Assembly (NCBI RefSeq): GCF_049615385.1 | Contig: NZ_JBMZFL010000006.1 | From: Aequoribacter sp049615385 | GTDB taxonomy: Bacteria > Pseudomonadota > Gammaproteobacteria > Pseudomonadales > Halieaceae | Length of the DNA stretch: 64,000 nucleotides | Direction: 5' to 3' (one strand) | In this document: piece after piece, positions 18,242 through 27,232 of the stretch | How positions within the stretch are numbered: position 1 is the stretch's first letter | How the letters are laid out: each line of letters begins with the position of its first letter | Notes under the pieces: model-generated | What the model saw: the letters and a program-made list of their open reading frames with translations, nothing else | What the model was told of the DNA's origin: nothing | Database searches by the model: none | Position numbers and translations under genes: made by a program

Positions 18242-18286
18242 TGGCATTGTGTGGTACTGTTCAAGTTGCCCGATAAGGACACCGAA

Positions 18287-18931
18287 GTGACAAACGTTAG
18301 CAAACGTGATCGAATTTTAGATGCAGCCGAGGCTCTCTTCGCAGAGCGGGGCTTTGATGGCGTGACACTTCGCCAAATCGCGAGCAGTGCTGGCGTCGAT
18401 GTTGCGCTTGCGAATTACCACTTCGGCAAGAAGCTAGAGCTCTTTAACGCGGTCTTCGAGCGACGCGCAGCTTTGCTTAACCAGTCGCGCCTGGACGCGT
18501 TACGAAAAGTGCAAGCCGAACAAGCCGATAGCGGACCCAGTGTCGAGCAAATTATCGAGGCCTTTTTACGCCCACTGGAATTGACGCAAGAGACGGCAGA
18601 TCCGGGCTGGCGACATTATCTTGCTCTAATCGCCTACGTGAACAACAGCACCTATTGGGGCAAAAGAATGATGAGCAAGTTGTTTGATGACTTGGTCCAA
18701 GAATTCATTGCAGCACTGCGCCAAGCTCTGCCCACCGCAAGCGACCAGGATTTATACTGGTGTTACCACAACTTGTCTGGCGCCCTAACGCTCACGCTCG
18801 CACAAACCGAGCGCATCGACACTCTGTCGGGCGGCTTGTGCCAATCCAGTGACTTTCAAGCGGCTTATGATCACATGATTCCCTTCGTCGCGGCCGGCTT
18901 TAGAAAGGTGTGTGGCGCTAACGACTCATAG
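18287..18931 (+). CDS. TetR family transcriptional regulator
   Basis: A 214-residue repressor. The N-terminal helix-turn-helix reads RILDAAEALFAERGFDGVTL and then RQIASSAGVDVALANYHFGKKLEL, the full TetR signature. The C-terminal ligand domain includes a long segment around WRHYLALIAYVNN, similar to the TetR_C group with CerR-like fold. The GTG at 18287 has an AAGGA ribosome site; frames upstream are not conserved. It is divergent from the symporter-hydrolase operon, with two palindromes between, so it probably represses that operon until its substrate is present. Confidence 0.88.
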   Translation: MTNVSKRDRILDAAEALFAERGFDGVTLRQIASSAGVDVALANYHFGKKLELFNAVFERRAALLNQSRLDALRKVQAEQADSGPSVEQIIEAFLRPLELTQETADPGWRHYLALIAYVNNSTYWGKRMMSKLFDDLVQEFIAALRQALPTASDQDLYWCYHNLSGALTLTLAQTERIDTLSGGLCQSSDFQAAYDHMIPFVAAGFRKVCGANDS

Positions 18932-18939
18932 CGCTAAAC

Positions 18940-19263
18940 TCAGAGAGTGTCGTTTTTTAGCTCGCACTCAATCCGGCTCTCCTGCTCGAATCGTGCAGAC
19001 CCCACTAACTTGCGCGTTTTTTGCAAACGCTCGCGACGTCGCTCCTTACGGTAATGATCTAGCCAGTAATTAAAGCGATCCTGCTCTTCTTCGCCCGCGA
19101 CAAGTGCTTCCACGAACGCGATATCGATTCCTTCGCGGAACGCGATTCTTGGGGGGCGAATCTTATTTGCCGCATAAAGTGCGACCACTCGAATTTGGTC
19201 ATCGCGTCCGTAATGGCACTGCCGAGAATAACCAAACGGGGGTGAGGGGGTTCTATTATCCAT
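18940..19263 (-). CDS. Conserved hypothetical protein
   Basis: A 107-residue soluble protein without signal or membrane segment. It has PPFGYSRQCHYGRDDQIRVVAL, IRPPRIAFREGIDIAFVEAL, and a strongly basic helical end (HYRKERRRERLQKTRK). It looks like a small nucleic-acid or ribosome-associated protein, but I do not recognise a family with a known role. The ATG at 19263 is preferred; an ATG at 19314 would add 17 residues. It is convergent with TetR and divergent from pyruvate kinase. Confidence 0.6.
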   Translation of the reverse strand: MDNRTPSPPFGYSRQCHYGRDDQIRVVALYAANKIRPPRIAFREGIDIAFVEALVAGEEEQDRFNYWLDHYRKERRRERLQKTRKLVGSARFEQESRIECELKNDTL

Positions 19264-19353
19264 CGATACGCCAATCAATTCATTCAAGGGTGTAACGATA
19301 GCGCATGCGGACATATTTCGCTATGAACTGCCCAGCTGATTAAAAATTCACGT

Positions 19354-19361
19354 GTTATAAT
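19354..19361 (+). promoter_or_regulatory. Extended -10 promoter of pyruvate kinase
   Basis: TGTTATAAT has an intact TATAAT (19356-19361) with an upstream TG, about 27 bases before the ATG. A good -35 is not visible, as is usual for extended -10 promoters. Confidence 0.5.
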
Positions 19362-19387
19362 TTCGACTTCTCCCCGAGGAACTGCCT

Positions 19388-20836
19388 ATGACCACCCCGA
19401 CACACCGTCGAACCAAAATCGTTGCCACTATCGGACCCGGTAGCGACAACCCAGACAGCCTATTCAGACTTATCGAAGCAGGCGTTGATGTCTTTAGATT
19501 GAATTTTAGCCACGGCTCGGCGGACCATCACGCCGCGGTCGCAGAAAGGGTCCGCAAACAGGCCGCGATTGCCGGACGTTACGTCGGTATATTGGCAGAT
19601 CTACAAGGTCCTAAAATCCGAATTGCAGGCTTCAAGGAAGACAAGATCGAATTAAGCGCAGGAGACCGTTTTATCCTTGATCTGGAGCTCGACAAGAGCG
19701 CCGGCGACCAGCGCTCAGTAGGCGTGGATTTCCCAGATCTCGCGGAAAGTGTGGGTGCGGGTGATACGCTTCTTCTCGACGATGGACGTGTGCGACTGGT
19801 TGTGAACCACGTATTCCATAAAACAATCGAGTGCACGGTAGTCGTAGGCGGTATACTGAGCTCCCGTAAAGGCATTAATCGTTTAGGCGGTGGCCTCTCG
19901 GCGCCCGCGCTGACTGACAAAGATATTTCAGACATTAAAAGCCTTAAAGCGGTCCAGCCAGACTTTGTCGCGGTATCGTTCGTCAGCACCGCAGCCGATA
20001 TAGAGCAGACGAAGGTGTTACTAGAAGAGGCAGGGGTAAGTGCGGGCATTATCGCCAAGATCGAACGGGCTGAAGTTGTCGCCGACACAGATACCCTTGA
20101 CGCGATCATAGATGCCTCTTTTGGTGTCATGGTGGCCCGAGGGGATTTGGGTGTAGAAGTTGGTGACGCCCAACTCATTGGCATTCAGAAGGACCTGATT
20201 TCACGCGCGCGGCGCCAAGACAGAGTAGTCATTACCGCCACGCAGATGATGGAATCTATGATCAACAGTCCAATGCCAACTCGGGCCGAAGTGTTCGATG
20301 TAGCAAACGCCGTGCTCGATGGCACAGATGCAGTGATGCTTTCGGCAGAGACGGCCGTTGGTAACTACCCCGTCGAAGTCGTGAAAGCGATGGCCGACTC
20401 CGCGCTTGGAGCCGAGCGACACCCGGTAGCCCGGTCGTGGAAACACAAAGCCAATCAAAAATTTGAAAGCACCCAAGAAACCATTGCTGTCTCGGCTATT
20501 TACGCCGCGAGCCACAATGATAACGTGCGGGGAATTGCCTGTCTTACCGAATCGGGCAATTCCCCCTTGTTGATGTCGCGCATCTCATCAGGTTTGCCCA
20601 TTTTCGCACTAAGCGATAATCATGCGACGCTGCAGCGTCTTGCCCTGTGTCGTGGCGTTATTCCGCTCTACTTCGACGCACGAATGTTCGAACCTGAGGT
20701 GATCGAAGAGCGCGCTGTGGAGTTTTTAAAAGACGGGCGTTACGTCGTCTCAGGCGATTCCATTATCTTGACCAAAGGCGCCATCATGGGGCAAACGGGG
20801 TCAACCAACATTTTGAAGATCTTAAATGTGGCTTGA
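19388..20836 (+). CDS. pyk: Pyruvate kinase
   Basis: The final ATP-forming step of glycolysis, PEP + ADP to pyruvate. The 482-residue protein has KIVATIGPGSDNPDSLFRLI at the N-terminus, FRLNFSHG, a PKIRIAGF segment in the phosphate-binding region, the active-site helix IIAKIERAEVV, and ITATQMMESMINSPMPTRAE. The C-terminal regulatory domain is complete. Length and the N-terminal form fit the type II (PykA-like) enzyme of gammaproteobacteria. A GAGGA ribosome site precedes the ATG. It stands alone with its own promoter. Confidence 0.95.
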   Translation: MTTPTHRRTKIVATIGPGSDNPDSLFRLIEAGVDVFRLNFSHGSADHHAAVAERVRKQAAIAGRYVGILADLQGPKIRIAGFKEDKIELSAGDRFILDLELDKSAGDQRSVGVDFPDLAESVGAGDTLLLDDGRVRLVVNHVFHKTIECTVVVGGILSSRKGINRLGGGLSAPALTDKDISDIKSLKAVQPDFVAVSFVSTAADIEQTKVLLEEAGVSAGIIAKIERAEVVADTDTLDAIIDASFGVMVARGDLGVEVGDAQLIGIQKDLISRARRQDRVVITATQMMESMINSPMPTRAEVFDVANAVLDGTDAVMLSAETAVGNYPVEVVKAMADSALGAERHPVARSWKHKANQKFESTQETIAVSAIYAASHNDNVRGIACLTESGNSPLLMSRISSGLPIFALSDNHATLQRLALCRGVIPLYFDARMFEPEVIEERAVEFLKDGRYVVSGDSIILTKGAIMGQTGSTNILKILNVA

Positions 20837-21023
20837 TGGCCTGAATTAGTGACTTTTTCCCATAATAGACGCTAAAGAGTCACATACATGAAGCAATAAG
20901 GGTGTTAGACTGGTGGCGTCACATTGGGTGACACCGTTAATGTGCGGCTCTGGATTCCAGATAAAGCACGAAAGCAGCAACGTATGAAGCTCCCCACGGA
21001 GCGATTTAACACAGGTAAGTAAT

Positions 21024-21230
21024 ATGGCTACAACAACTGGCACCGTCAAATGGTTTAACGAAACTAAAGGCTTTGGCTTCATCGAACGTGAAGGCGGCCC
21101 TGACGTGTTCGTACACTTCAGCGCGATCAAAGGCGATGGTTTTAAAACATTGGCAGACGGCCAAAAGGTCGAGTTTGATGTGACCGATGGACAAAAAGGT
21201 CCTCAAGCGGAAAATGTGGTGCCACTGTAA
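21024..21230 (+). CDS. Cold-shock protein (CspA family)
   Basis: A 68-residue single cold-shock domain that binds single-stranded RNA and DNA. RNP1 is KGFGFIER (residues 15-22) and RNP2 is VFVHFSAI. It begins TGTVKWFNETKGFGFI, the standard opening. A 187-base leader separates it from pyruvate kinase, with a stem (about 20915-20935), which fits the long structured leader of cold-shock genes. A strong terminator follows. Whether it is cold-induced cannot be told from sequence. Confidence 0.94.
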   Translation: MATTTGTVKWFNETKGFGFIEREGGPDVFVHFSAIKGDGFKTLADGQKVEFDVTDGQKGPQAENVVPL

Positions 21231-21254
21231 GACACACCCCATCATCCAAATGGA

Positions 21255-21280
21255 AAAGGAGCCTTGAGGCTCCTTTTTTT
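21255..21280 (+). terminator. Rho-independent terminator of the cold-shock gene
   Basis: GGAGCC, a TTGA loop and GGCTCC are followed by seven T residues, 25 bases after the stop. Confidence 0.9.
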
Positions 21281-21394
21281 ATATTGACTATTTCCAATCT
21301 CTTCGCCGTATTGCCACACTTAGCCCACCTTTGCGATTTGAACCACTGGCAATCAACGAGTAACAGCAATCTTTATGCTTTGCCGGCGCACCAA

Positions 21395-21421
21395 ACAAAA
21401 AAGCCCGCTACGCGGGCTTTT
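21395..21421 (-). terminator. Rho-independent terminator of the TonB operon
   Basis: AAAGCCCGC, loop TAC and GCGGGCTTT form a nine-pair stem. On the minus strand it is followed by TTTTTG, about 20 bases after the TPR gene stop. Confidence 0.88.
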
Positions 21422-21441
21422 AAATATTTAAACGATCAGAT

Positions 21442-22779
21442 CTAGTCTTCGGCCAATTTAGCCTGACGCTCTAGCTCGCTATTCAAGTACTTGATCCACT
21501 GCTTAGCGTAGGTTTCAGACCTTTTGTCTTTCCCTGCTGCCTTGAACGCCTTTCGTGCTTTGTCGTACTGCTTAGTGTTGAAGTAGGCCATGCCAAGCGA
21601 CAACTGAGCGTTGTCCTCGCGACGAACACCGCCACGCTTAAGACCCTTCTCTAAGGCTGCAATCGCCTCTTCAAACTTGTCTCCGTCTAGGTACACGTTA
21701 CCCAGACGCGCGTAAAGCTCTCCATCTTCCGATTTGTCTGCTGCAATTTCCATAGCGGGGATGGCTTTGGCAACTTCCTGAGCCTGGCGATAGGCCGAAC
21801 CCATGATCTCGTAGTTTTTAGAAGTCGGGTCGATGAGCTTTTCTTTGAGGCCACGATCGATGACTTGAGCGGCCTTGTAAGGCACTTCGCCCTGCAAGTA
21901 CAAGTAGGCCATCGTTACGCGCTCGGGACCTTTACTCAACAGATCTTGGACGTAAGCCGCATCCATTACGGAAAGCTGCTTACCTTCTTCTTTTTTCTCA
22001 CCGTACATATGGCTGAGCTGAATCCAGTACTGATCTTTCGGATAGTACGTCACCAAGTTGCGCAGCATATCGATGGTATTGTCCACATCGTTACGTTCAA
22101 AGTACAAGAAGCGCGCAAGGTTGTACCACTGCTCCTTGGGCAACCTGCCTTTGTCTTCTTCCATCTGAATCGCAATTTTTACGTTCGCCAAGGCATTATC
22201 GTAGTCCTTCAACTGGTAATAACCTTGAGACAGCAAGACGTGCGAGGTTGCTGAGGGCTGATCGGTAACAGCAAACCAGTCGAGCAGCATATCGACACCG
22301 TTTTTCCAGTCTTCCTGCACGAAATACAGCTGTGCAATGGTGTACTTGGTGTTTGTCTCCATCGCCAAAGGGATGTCGGGCTGCGCAATGACGTTGCGGT
22401 AAGCCTCAAGCGCTCCAGGAAAGTCTTCGTTGCTGTAATGAATGAACGCATATAGGTTGTAAACGTTAGCTAACTCGTACGAATTGAGCTCACGCTTGCC
22501 CGACGCGTCAATCATTGCATCTAACACAGACCTGGCTGTCGCCCAGTCTTTTGCCTCAGCGGCGGTTTGCGCTTCAGCCAGTTTCTCGTAAACCTTGTTA
22601 CGAAGAGCTGGGGTGCGACGTGTTTCACGCTCATCCTTTTTGGTTTCTTGGGCTAGCGCGACGCCCGCTTGAAAACCGACAGACTCAGACGTCTTCTCGA
22701 TGCCAACTTGCGCCAACATCAGAGGAAGCGACAATGCCGCAGCACGCATCCACACGTATTTGTTACTTAAGTTTTGCAT
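21442..22779 (-). CDS. TPR protein of the TtpC-TonB system
   Basis: A 445-residue protein with a signal peptide at the N-terminus and tandem tetratricopeptide repeats through most of its length (for example SYELANVYNLYAFIHYSNED-type units and AQLSLGMAYFNTKQYDKARKAF near the end, shown here as separate fragments). It probably acts in the periplasm as a scaffold. In Vibrio and Alteromonas relatives a TPR gene closes the ttpC-exbB2-exbD2-tonB2 operon, as here, 14 bases after tonB. Its precise role is not settled. Confidence 0.82.
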   Translation of the reverse strand: MQNLSNKYVWMRAAALSLPLMLAQVGIEKTSESVGFQAGVALAQETKKDERETRRTPALRNKVYEKLAEAQTAAEAKDWATARSVLDAMIDASGKRELNSYELANVYNLYAFIHYSNEDFPGALEAYRNVIAQPDIPLAMETNTKYTIAQLYFVQEDWKNGVDMLLDWFAVTDQPSATSHVLLSQGYYQLKDYDNALANVKIAIQMEEDKGRLPKEQWYNLARFLYFERNDVDNTIDMLRNLVTYYPKDQYWIQLSHMYGEKKEEGKQLSVMDAAYVQDLLSKGPERVTMAYLYLQGEVPYKAAQVIDRGLKEKLIDPTSKNYEIMGSAYRQAQEVAKAIPAMEIAADKSEDGELYARLGNVYLDGDKFEEAIAALEKGLKRGGVRREDNAQLSLGMAYFNTKQYDKARKAFKAAGKDKRSETYAKQWIKYLNSELERQAKLAED

Positions 22780-22793
22780 ATCTCGTATCCCGC

Positions 22794-23399
22794 TTACTGC
22801 TCAAGCTCGTAGGTGAATTTGTTCTGTACACCGGCCACTTCGATAGGCTCGCCATCGACTACGCGAGGCTTGTACTTGAACTTTTCGGCCGCTTTTAAGC
22901 TTGCACGCTCGAAAACACCCTGGGGCTGACAATCCACTGGAATGGGATCGCGAATTGACCCCGTTTTAGTGACGACGTACTCGACGATGCAGTATCCGGT
23001 GATACCGCGCGTTTGAGCACGACGAGGGTAAATCGGCGCAACTTTTACGATCGGTAAGTACTCACCATCACCCGACGACATGCCCGATGAGTTGATCGAT
23101 ACATTGACTTTTGCCGAGGGCGCGAGATTCACAACGTCGACGTCCATATCCATATCGAACTCTAAAGGCTGCATATCTGGCGGCGGCTCTTCAGGATCTT
23201 CGACTTTCTCTGGTTTGACTTCTTTGACGTTCACTTCAATTTCTTTGTTGGGAACGACAATGTCGGCTATTTTTCGTGATTTAACTTCTTCTTGCTCGTA
23301 TTCACGGTCAATCAGGCTCTGCATCACAAAAAACAGGCCGACTGCGACGGGAACCGCTACCAGCGCGGCTATAATAACCCTCACAATACTATTGCCCAT
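22794..23399 (-). CDS. tonB: TonB energy transducer
   Basis: A 201-residue TonB2-type protein. One N-terminal transmembrane helix (about 5-30) is followed by a short acidic, Pro-rich linker (EPPPDMQPLEF) much shorter than in E. coli TonB, and a C-terminal TonB domain with APIYPRRAQTRGITGYCIVEY and a final strand FTYELEQ. It links inner-membrane proton flow to outer-membrane receptors. It sits after two ExbD genes in the seven-gene operon. The short linker may need the TPR or TtpC partner to reach receptors, which is inference. Confidence 0.9.
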   Translation of the reverse strand: MGNSIVRVIIAALVAVPVAVGLFFVMQSLIDREYEQEEVKSRKIADIVVPNKEIEVNVKEVKPEKVEDPEEPPPDMQPLEFDMDMDVDVVNLAPSAKVNVSINSSGMSSGDGEYLPIVKVAPIYPRRAQTRGITGYCIVEYVVTKTGSIRDPIPVDCQPQGVFERASLKAAEKFKYKPRVVDGEPIEVAGVQNKFTYELEQ

Positions 23400-23404
23400 C
23401 TCGA

Positions 23405-23824
23405 TTACACCTCATCATCCGTAGAAATACAGGGTGGCGCAGTCAGCAAGGGACGCACCTCGTCAATTAGCTCCTCAACCGCGTAGGCGGGGGTATCCTG
23501 ATCCACCTGAACCACAAGGTTGGCTTGGGGAGCTTCTTTTTTCGCCGCTTCCGTCAGACGGTTTACACGATCTAAAGGTACTTTATTTTTGTTGTAGTAA
23601 ATGTCGCCCTGACCATCTACTGCGAAAATAATAGTACCTCGCTCACACGCTTCCATCGTCGTGGCTTGCGGTTTAAACAACTCGACACCCGGCTCTTTAA
23701 CGAACGATGACGTTACGATAAAGAAGATCAACATGATGAACACCACGTCGAGCATCGGGGTTAAATCGATCTGACCCTCATCGTTTGCACTGCGACGGCG
23801 CGCAGCCTGGTCTCTCATGCTCAT
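23405..23824 (-). CDS. exbD: ExbD/TolR family protein (second copy)
   Basis: A 139-residue biopolymer transport protein with a cytoplasmic N-terminus, one transmembrane helix (DLTPMLDVVFIMLIFFIVTS) carrying the proton-path Asp, and a periplasmic domain. It is 5 bases before tonB and overlaps the other exbD by 4 bases. It has ERGTIIFAVDGQGDIYYN, different from its neighbour, so the two are paralogues rather than a recent duplicate. Confidence 0.9.
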   Translation of the reverse strand: MSMRDQAARRRSANDEGQIDLTPMLDVVFIMLIFFIVTSSFVKEPGVELFKPQATTMEACERGTIIFAVDGQGDIYYNKNKVPLDRVNRLTEAAKKEAPQANLVVQVDQDTPAYAVEELIDEVRPLLTAPPCISTDDEV

Positions 23825-24231
23825 TTATTACCTCCAGCACTCGCCCAGTTCACCGAGCCAGCGCCCGCTTCACGAGCAGCGTCAGCGACGTCAACGACCG
23901 CGTTAGCACGAGCGCCTTTTTCAACTTTAATAGTGACCCCTTGCTCGGGATCGCTTGCTAGTAAGCGCTGAATGTTGGCTCGAACCGAGCGTACGTCTAC
24001 TCGCCGGTTTTCCATCCATATTTGGTTGTCGCTACGAATATTCACCAAAATACTCGTCGCATCACTAGGATCCGACTTAGAGTTATCGGGACGATTGACT
24101 TCAATCCCGGCCTCCTTGATGAACGAGGCGACAACGATGAAGAAGATCAGCATGATAAACACCACGTCGAGCATGGGTGTTAAATCAATTTCGGCGCCGT
24201 CTTCTTCTTTTTGTTTCGCAAGTTTGCGCAT
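23821..24231 (-). CDS. exbD: ExbD/TolR family protein (first copy)
   Basis: A 136-residue protein with the same plan as its neighbour: IDLTPMLDVVFIMLIFFIVV as the single transmembrane helix with the conserved Asp, then a periplasmic domain with NIRSDNQIWMENRRVDV. It forms the proton-conducting unit with the small ExbB upstream. Overlap of 4 bases with the second copy shows translational coupling. Two ExbD paralogues in one operon differ from the single ExbD2 of the classical Vibrio system. Confidence 0.9.
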   Translation of the reverse strand: MRKLAKQKEEDGAEIDLTPMLDVVFIMLIFFIVVASFIKEAGIEVNRPDNSKSDPSDATSILVNIRSDNQIWMENRRVDVRSVRANIQRLLASDPEQGVTIKVEKGARANAVVDVADAAREAGAGSVNWASAGGNK

Positions 24232-24261
24232 TGGTCGAATGTCCTTTCTGTCGTCAGACCA

Positions 24262-24783
24262 TTAATGATCTGACGTCAATTGATCCTCTAGTGATTCCTG
24301 CTCGCGCTCGGCAATTCGCTGCAAATAGGTATTTGCAAACAGACCGGATAACGCTGCCACCATCCCCGCCATCGTCGGAATTGTTGAACGCTCGACACCG
24401 CCGGCCATAGACTTTGCGTCGCCACCACCGGTTACTGCCATTACGTTAAACACCTCGATCATACCAGTCACGGTGCCCAGCAGACCCAGCAATGGGCAAA
24501 GGGCAACCATGGTTGTGATAACGGACATGTTGTTGTTAATCACTTCTCTACTCTGTGACACCAGGCGCGACCGAATTTGCTTCGCGTTCCAAGATTTTCG
24601 CTCGGATCGGCTTTCCCACTTATCGATTAGCTGACGGCGCTCGGCGCGCCAAACGAAAGTAAAAAACCAAAAGCGCTCGAAAATCAATGTCCACATAACG
24701 AACACAAGTATCGCGATCAGCCAGAGTACATCCCCGCCTTTATCCATAAAGGCGAGAATGGTTTCAGTAATGCCTCCAGACAT
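24262..24783 (-). CDS. exbB: MotA/TolQ/ExbB proton channel (ExbB2-like)
   Basis: A 173-residue three-helix inner-membrane protein. The N-terminal helix (about 15-37) is followed by a cytoplasmic basic loop, and the conserved pair of helices has CPLLGLLGTVTGMIEVFNVMAV and GVERSTIPTMAGMVAALSGLFA. It builds the proton channel with ExbD. It lacks a long N-terminal extension, unlike the TtpC gene 10 bases upstream. Confidence 0.92.
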   Translation of the reverse strand: MSGGITETILAFMDKGGDVLWLIAILVFVMWTLIFERFWFFTFVWRAERRQLIDKWESRSERKSWNAKQIRSRLVSQSREVINNNMSVITTMVALCPLLGLLGTVTGMIEVFNVMAVTGGGDAKSMAGGVERSTIPTMAGMVAALSGLFANTYLQRIAEREQESLEDQLTSDH

Positions 24784-24793
24784 AGTCTAGCTC

Positions 24794-26218
24794 CTACTTA
24801 TGAGACGTCTCGGAGTGCTCGGCAATGATACCGGTCGCTTGCTCGTTCAGCAGGTGAATAACACGCTGCGCACGTCCATTAACTAGGGTGTGCAACAAGA
24901 CGGTCGGAATTGCTACCAACAGACCAAGTACCGTGGTCACCAAAGCGCTTGAAATACCGCCGGCCATTGCTTTTGGATCGCCCGCACCAAAGATCGTAAT
25001 GGCTTGGAAGGTAATGATCATACCGGTTACCGTACCCAACAGACCCATCAGAGGCGCTACCGCTGCAATGATCTTTAATAAGGTCAGACCTGACTCGAGC
25101 TTCGGAGTTTCGCGCATCACACCCTCGGCCATTTTTAGCTCGAGCGTTTCGGGATCCATTGACGGGTTGTCTTCGTGAATCTTCAACACGCGACCCAGAG
25201 GGTTGTTGGTGTTGGCAGAAGACGCTTTCAACTGCGCGTTTACTTTGCTGGAAATCATTGAAAGTGCAATCAAGCGATAGACTGCAAGTAACAGTGCAAA
25301 CACACCAACCGCAGTGATGGCGTAACCTACGTAACCACCCTGGTGCCAGCGCTCTTCCAGCGTGGGCGAGTCAATGATAGCTGCAAGGAACGAGCCACCG
25401 GTAGGACCTGTTGGGTCGATACCAAACTGATACATGCCGCTCGATGCGTTGGCCAAGTCAGAGGCCCAGCTGGTGTAAGAGCCAGCAGGCTGACGAGGCA
25501 ATTCACTCAGGTTGCCGTTGTTGTAGGCCAGGTAGTTACCGTTGGCATCGATGATGTTAAACGCACCGATTCGGATGACGTCACGAGGAGCGCGCTCACC
25601 GGACGGCGTTGCAACTTCGGCGGTAAACTTAACGACGTTACCCGTTTCAGTGATTTCGCGAAGCAATTCGTACCACACGCGCTCGATCTCTTCGATGCGA
25701 GGCAACTTGTCAGAACCTGACATCTTCGCGATCAAGTCTTTCAAGAAACCTTCACGGTTGGCGTACTGCGAAGATACGAGTGACACTTCGATGTTCGACG
25801 ACAAATCACCAGCGGCCGCGGTCAAGTGGCCAAACAATTCTGTTAATGCACCCAACTTCTCTTTTAACTGCTTTTGCTTAGCGGCAATCAACAGCTCGTT
25901 GTCTTCGAATTTGTTTTCGAGCTGAGTACTCAAGCGCTCTTGACGCTCGCGCTCGGCTTCTGCTTCTTTTAGCAAACGGGCCTGATCCGCTTTTGCTTGG
26001 GCAAAACGCGCCTCACGCGCTTTGTTTTCTTTCGCATCGGTCGCTTGACCTTGCTTCACGAACTGAAGCAACTGCTCAAGGTTTGCCGCCGCCTCTGCAC
26101 GAGGATCCACTTGTGGCTCAGCAGGAGCCTCCGCAGCGTCTTGCGCATAGGTCAGGCCAGAAACAGCTAACGCGCCGCCCAAAGTTAGGGCCGCAAAAAT
26201 TTTATTTAACGCTTTCAT
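24794..26218 (-). CDS. ttpC: TtpC-like MotA/TolQ/ExbB protein with coiled-coil extension
   Basis: A 474-residue ExbB homologue with a signal peptide and a periplasmic extension of about 270 residues, the first part (about 40-140) a strong coiled coil rich in Ala, Lys and Glu. The C-terminal channel domain has PLMGLLGTVTGMIITFQAI and MAGGISSALVTTVLGLLVAI. Vibrio TtpC, required for TonB2-dependent uptake, has this plan. Its ATG overlaps the DUF3450 stop by one base. Confidence 0.87.
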   Translation of the reverse strand: MKALNKIFAALTLGGALAVSGLTYAQDAAEAPAEPQVDPRAEAAANLEQLLQFVKQGQATDAKENKAREARFAQAKADQARLLKEAEAERERQERLSTQLENKFEDNELLIAAKQKQLKEKLGALTELFGHLTAAAGDLSSNIEVSLVSSQYANREGFLKDLIAKMSGSDKLPRIEEIERVWYELLREITETGNVVKFTAEVATPSGERAPRDVIRIGAFNIIDANGNYLAYNNGNLSELPRQPAGSYTSWASDLANASSGMYQFGIDPTGPTGGSFLAAIIDSPTLEERWHQGGYVGYAITAVGVFALLLAVYRLIALSMISSKVNAQLKASSANTNNPLGRVLKIHEDNPSMDPETLELKMAEGVMRETPKLESGLTLLKIIAAVAPLMGLLGTVTGMIITFQAITIFGAGDPKAMAGGISSALVTTVLGLLVAIPTVLLHTLVNGRAQRVIHLLNEQATGIIAEHSETSHK

Positions 26219-26997
26219 TAGTTAGCCTCCGGTGCAGCTACAGGCATGTTGAGAAGTTCAATGGTGGCTTGTTTCTTGGCGATACGCACGCCTTTGCGGA
26301 TTGCGGCAGCGTAGTCACCTGATGGCAGGCTATCCCAAGATTTCGTTTCGGGATTCCACACACCACTTTCTTCACCGTCGGTCGTTTGGTAAACCAAAGA
26401 CACACGACCGATACGTAGGAAGTCGACGTCGCGAGTTACGCCATTGAGTTCGATGGTGTCGCTGTACGTCTCCATACCTCGACCGTACTGAAGCTCGATA
26501 TTGTAGGCTTCTAGCACCTGACGGAATTTCTCCGCAACCGTAATATCAGATCGATCCACGTTGTCGCGCAAAAACTCGATGCGTGCACGACGCTCGTCTA
26601 GGTTGAATGGGACATCCAACTCAACAAATTGATCCAGACCGTCGATCATGCGAATAACAAGCGGCATCATTTGACGCTGAATAACCGTTACCTCATCGAT
26701 CGACTCATCGATATCGGCGATACGACGCTCTTGGTTATCAATTTGACGCTGCAAACGTGCATTGTAGACCTTCAGGCCATCTACTTGCTTCATCACAGTT
26801 TTGTAGTCTGTTAATAGATCGCGGGCTTCTTCAGCCAAACGATCAATTTTCGCTTGAGACTGTTTAGCAGCAGCAGTTTTCTCTTCGCCAACTTTTATGA
26901 TGGCGTCTAATGTGTTGGCTTGCGATGCGACCGAGCAAAAAGCCCCGGCAGCAACAACAGTAGCCATCAACACAGATTTTAGTCGATGCGTAGTCAT
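26218..26997 (-). CDS. DUF3450 family periplasmic protein
   Basis: A 259-residue secreted protein with a signal peptide ending near SVASQANT, then a long coiled coil (about 40-110) and a compact C-terminal half with MPLVIRMIDGLDQFVELDVPF and GVWNPETKSWDSLP. DUF3450 genes regularly open TtpC-ExbB-ExbD-TonB operons in marine gammaproteobacteria. It may partner the TtpC coiled coil in the periplasm, which is inference. It is the first gene of the operon. Confidence 0.85.
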   Translation of the reverse strand: MTTHRLKSVLMATVVAAGAFCSVASQANTLDAIIKVGEEKTAAAKQSQAKIDRLAEEARDLLTDYKTVMKQVDGLKVYNARLQRQIDNQERRIADIDESIDEVTVIQRQMMPLVIRMIDGLDQFVELDVPFNLDERRARIEFLRDNVDRSDITVAEKFRQVLEAYNIELQYGRGMETYSDTIELNGVTRDVDFLRIGRVSLVYQTTDGEESGVWNPETKSWDSLPSGDYAAAIRKGVRIAKKQATIELLNMPVAAPEAN

Positions 26998-27232
26998 GAG
27001 GGTTGCGTATCCTATAGTCCAACGTTTGTGATTTTAGAATCTGATAAAAAAGGGGCCTAACAAGCTCGCGTTAAACCCCACCGATAACGGTAATCCGTGC
27101 GTCGATTTAAACGTACAAAATGGTAATTTTCAATGAAATCTCTTGCACAAACCTAAGTGATTTTGTCTTTGTGTAGATCGGTTACACATTTGGCGCAACG
27201 CCCAGCAAAAGGTAGCACTGCACACATCGCGA

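Noticed and set aside
20849..20884. Terminator after pyruvate kinase (GTGAC...GTCAC arms)
   Set aside because: The loop is long, arms are imperfect, and no T tract follows.
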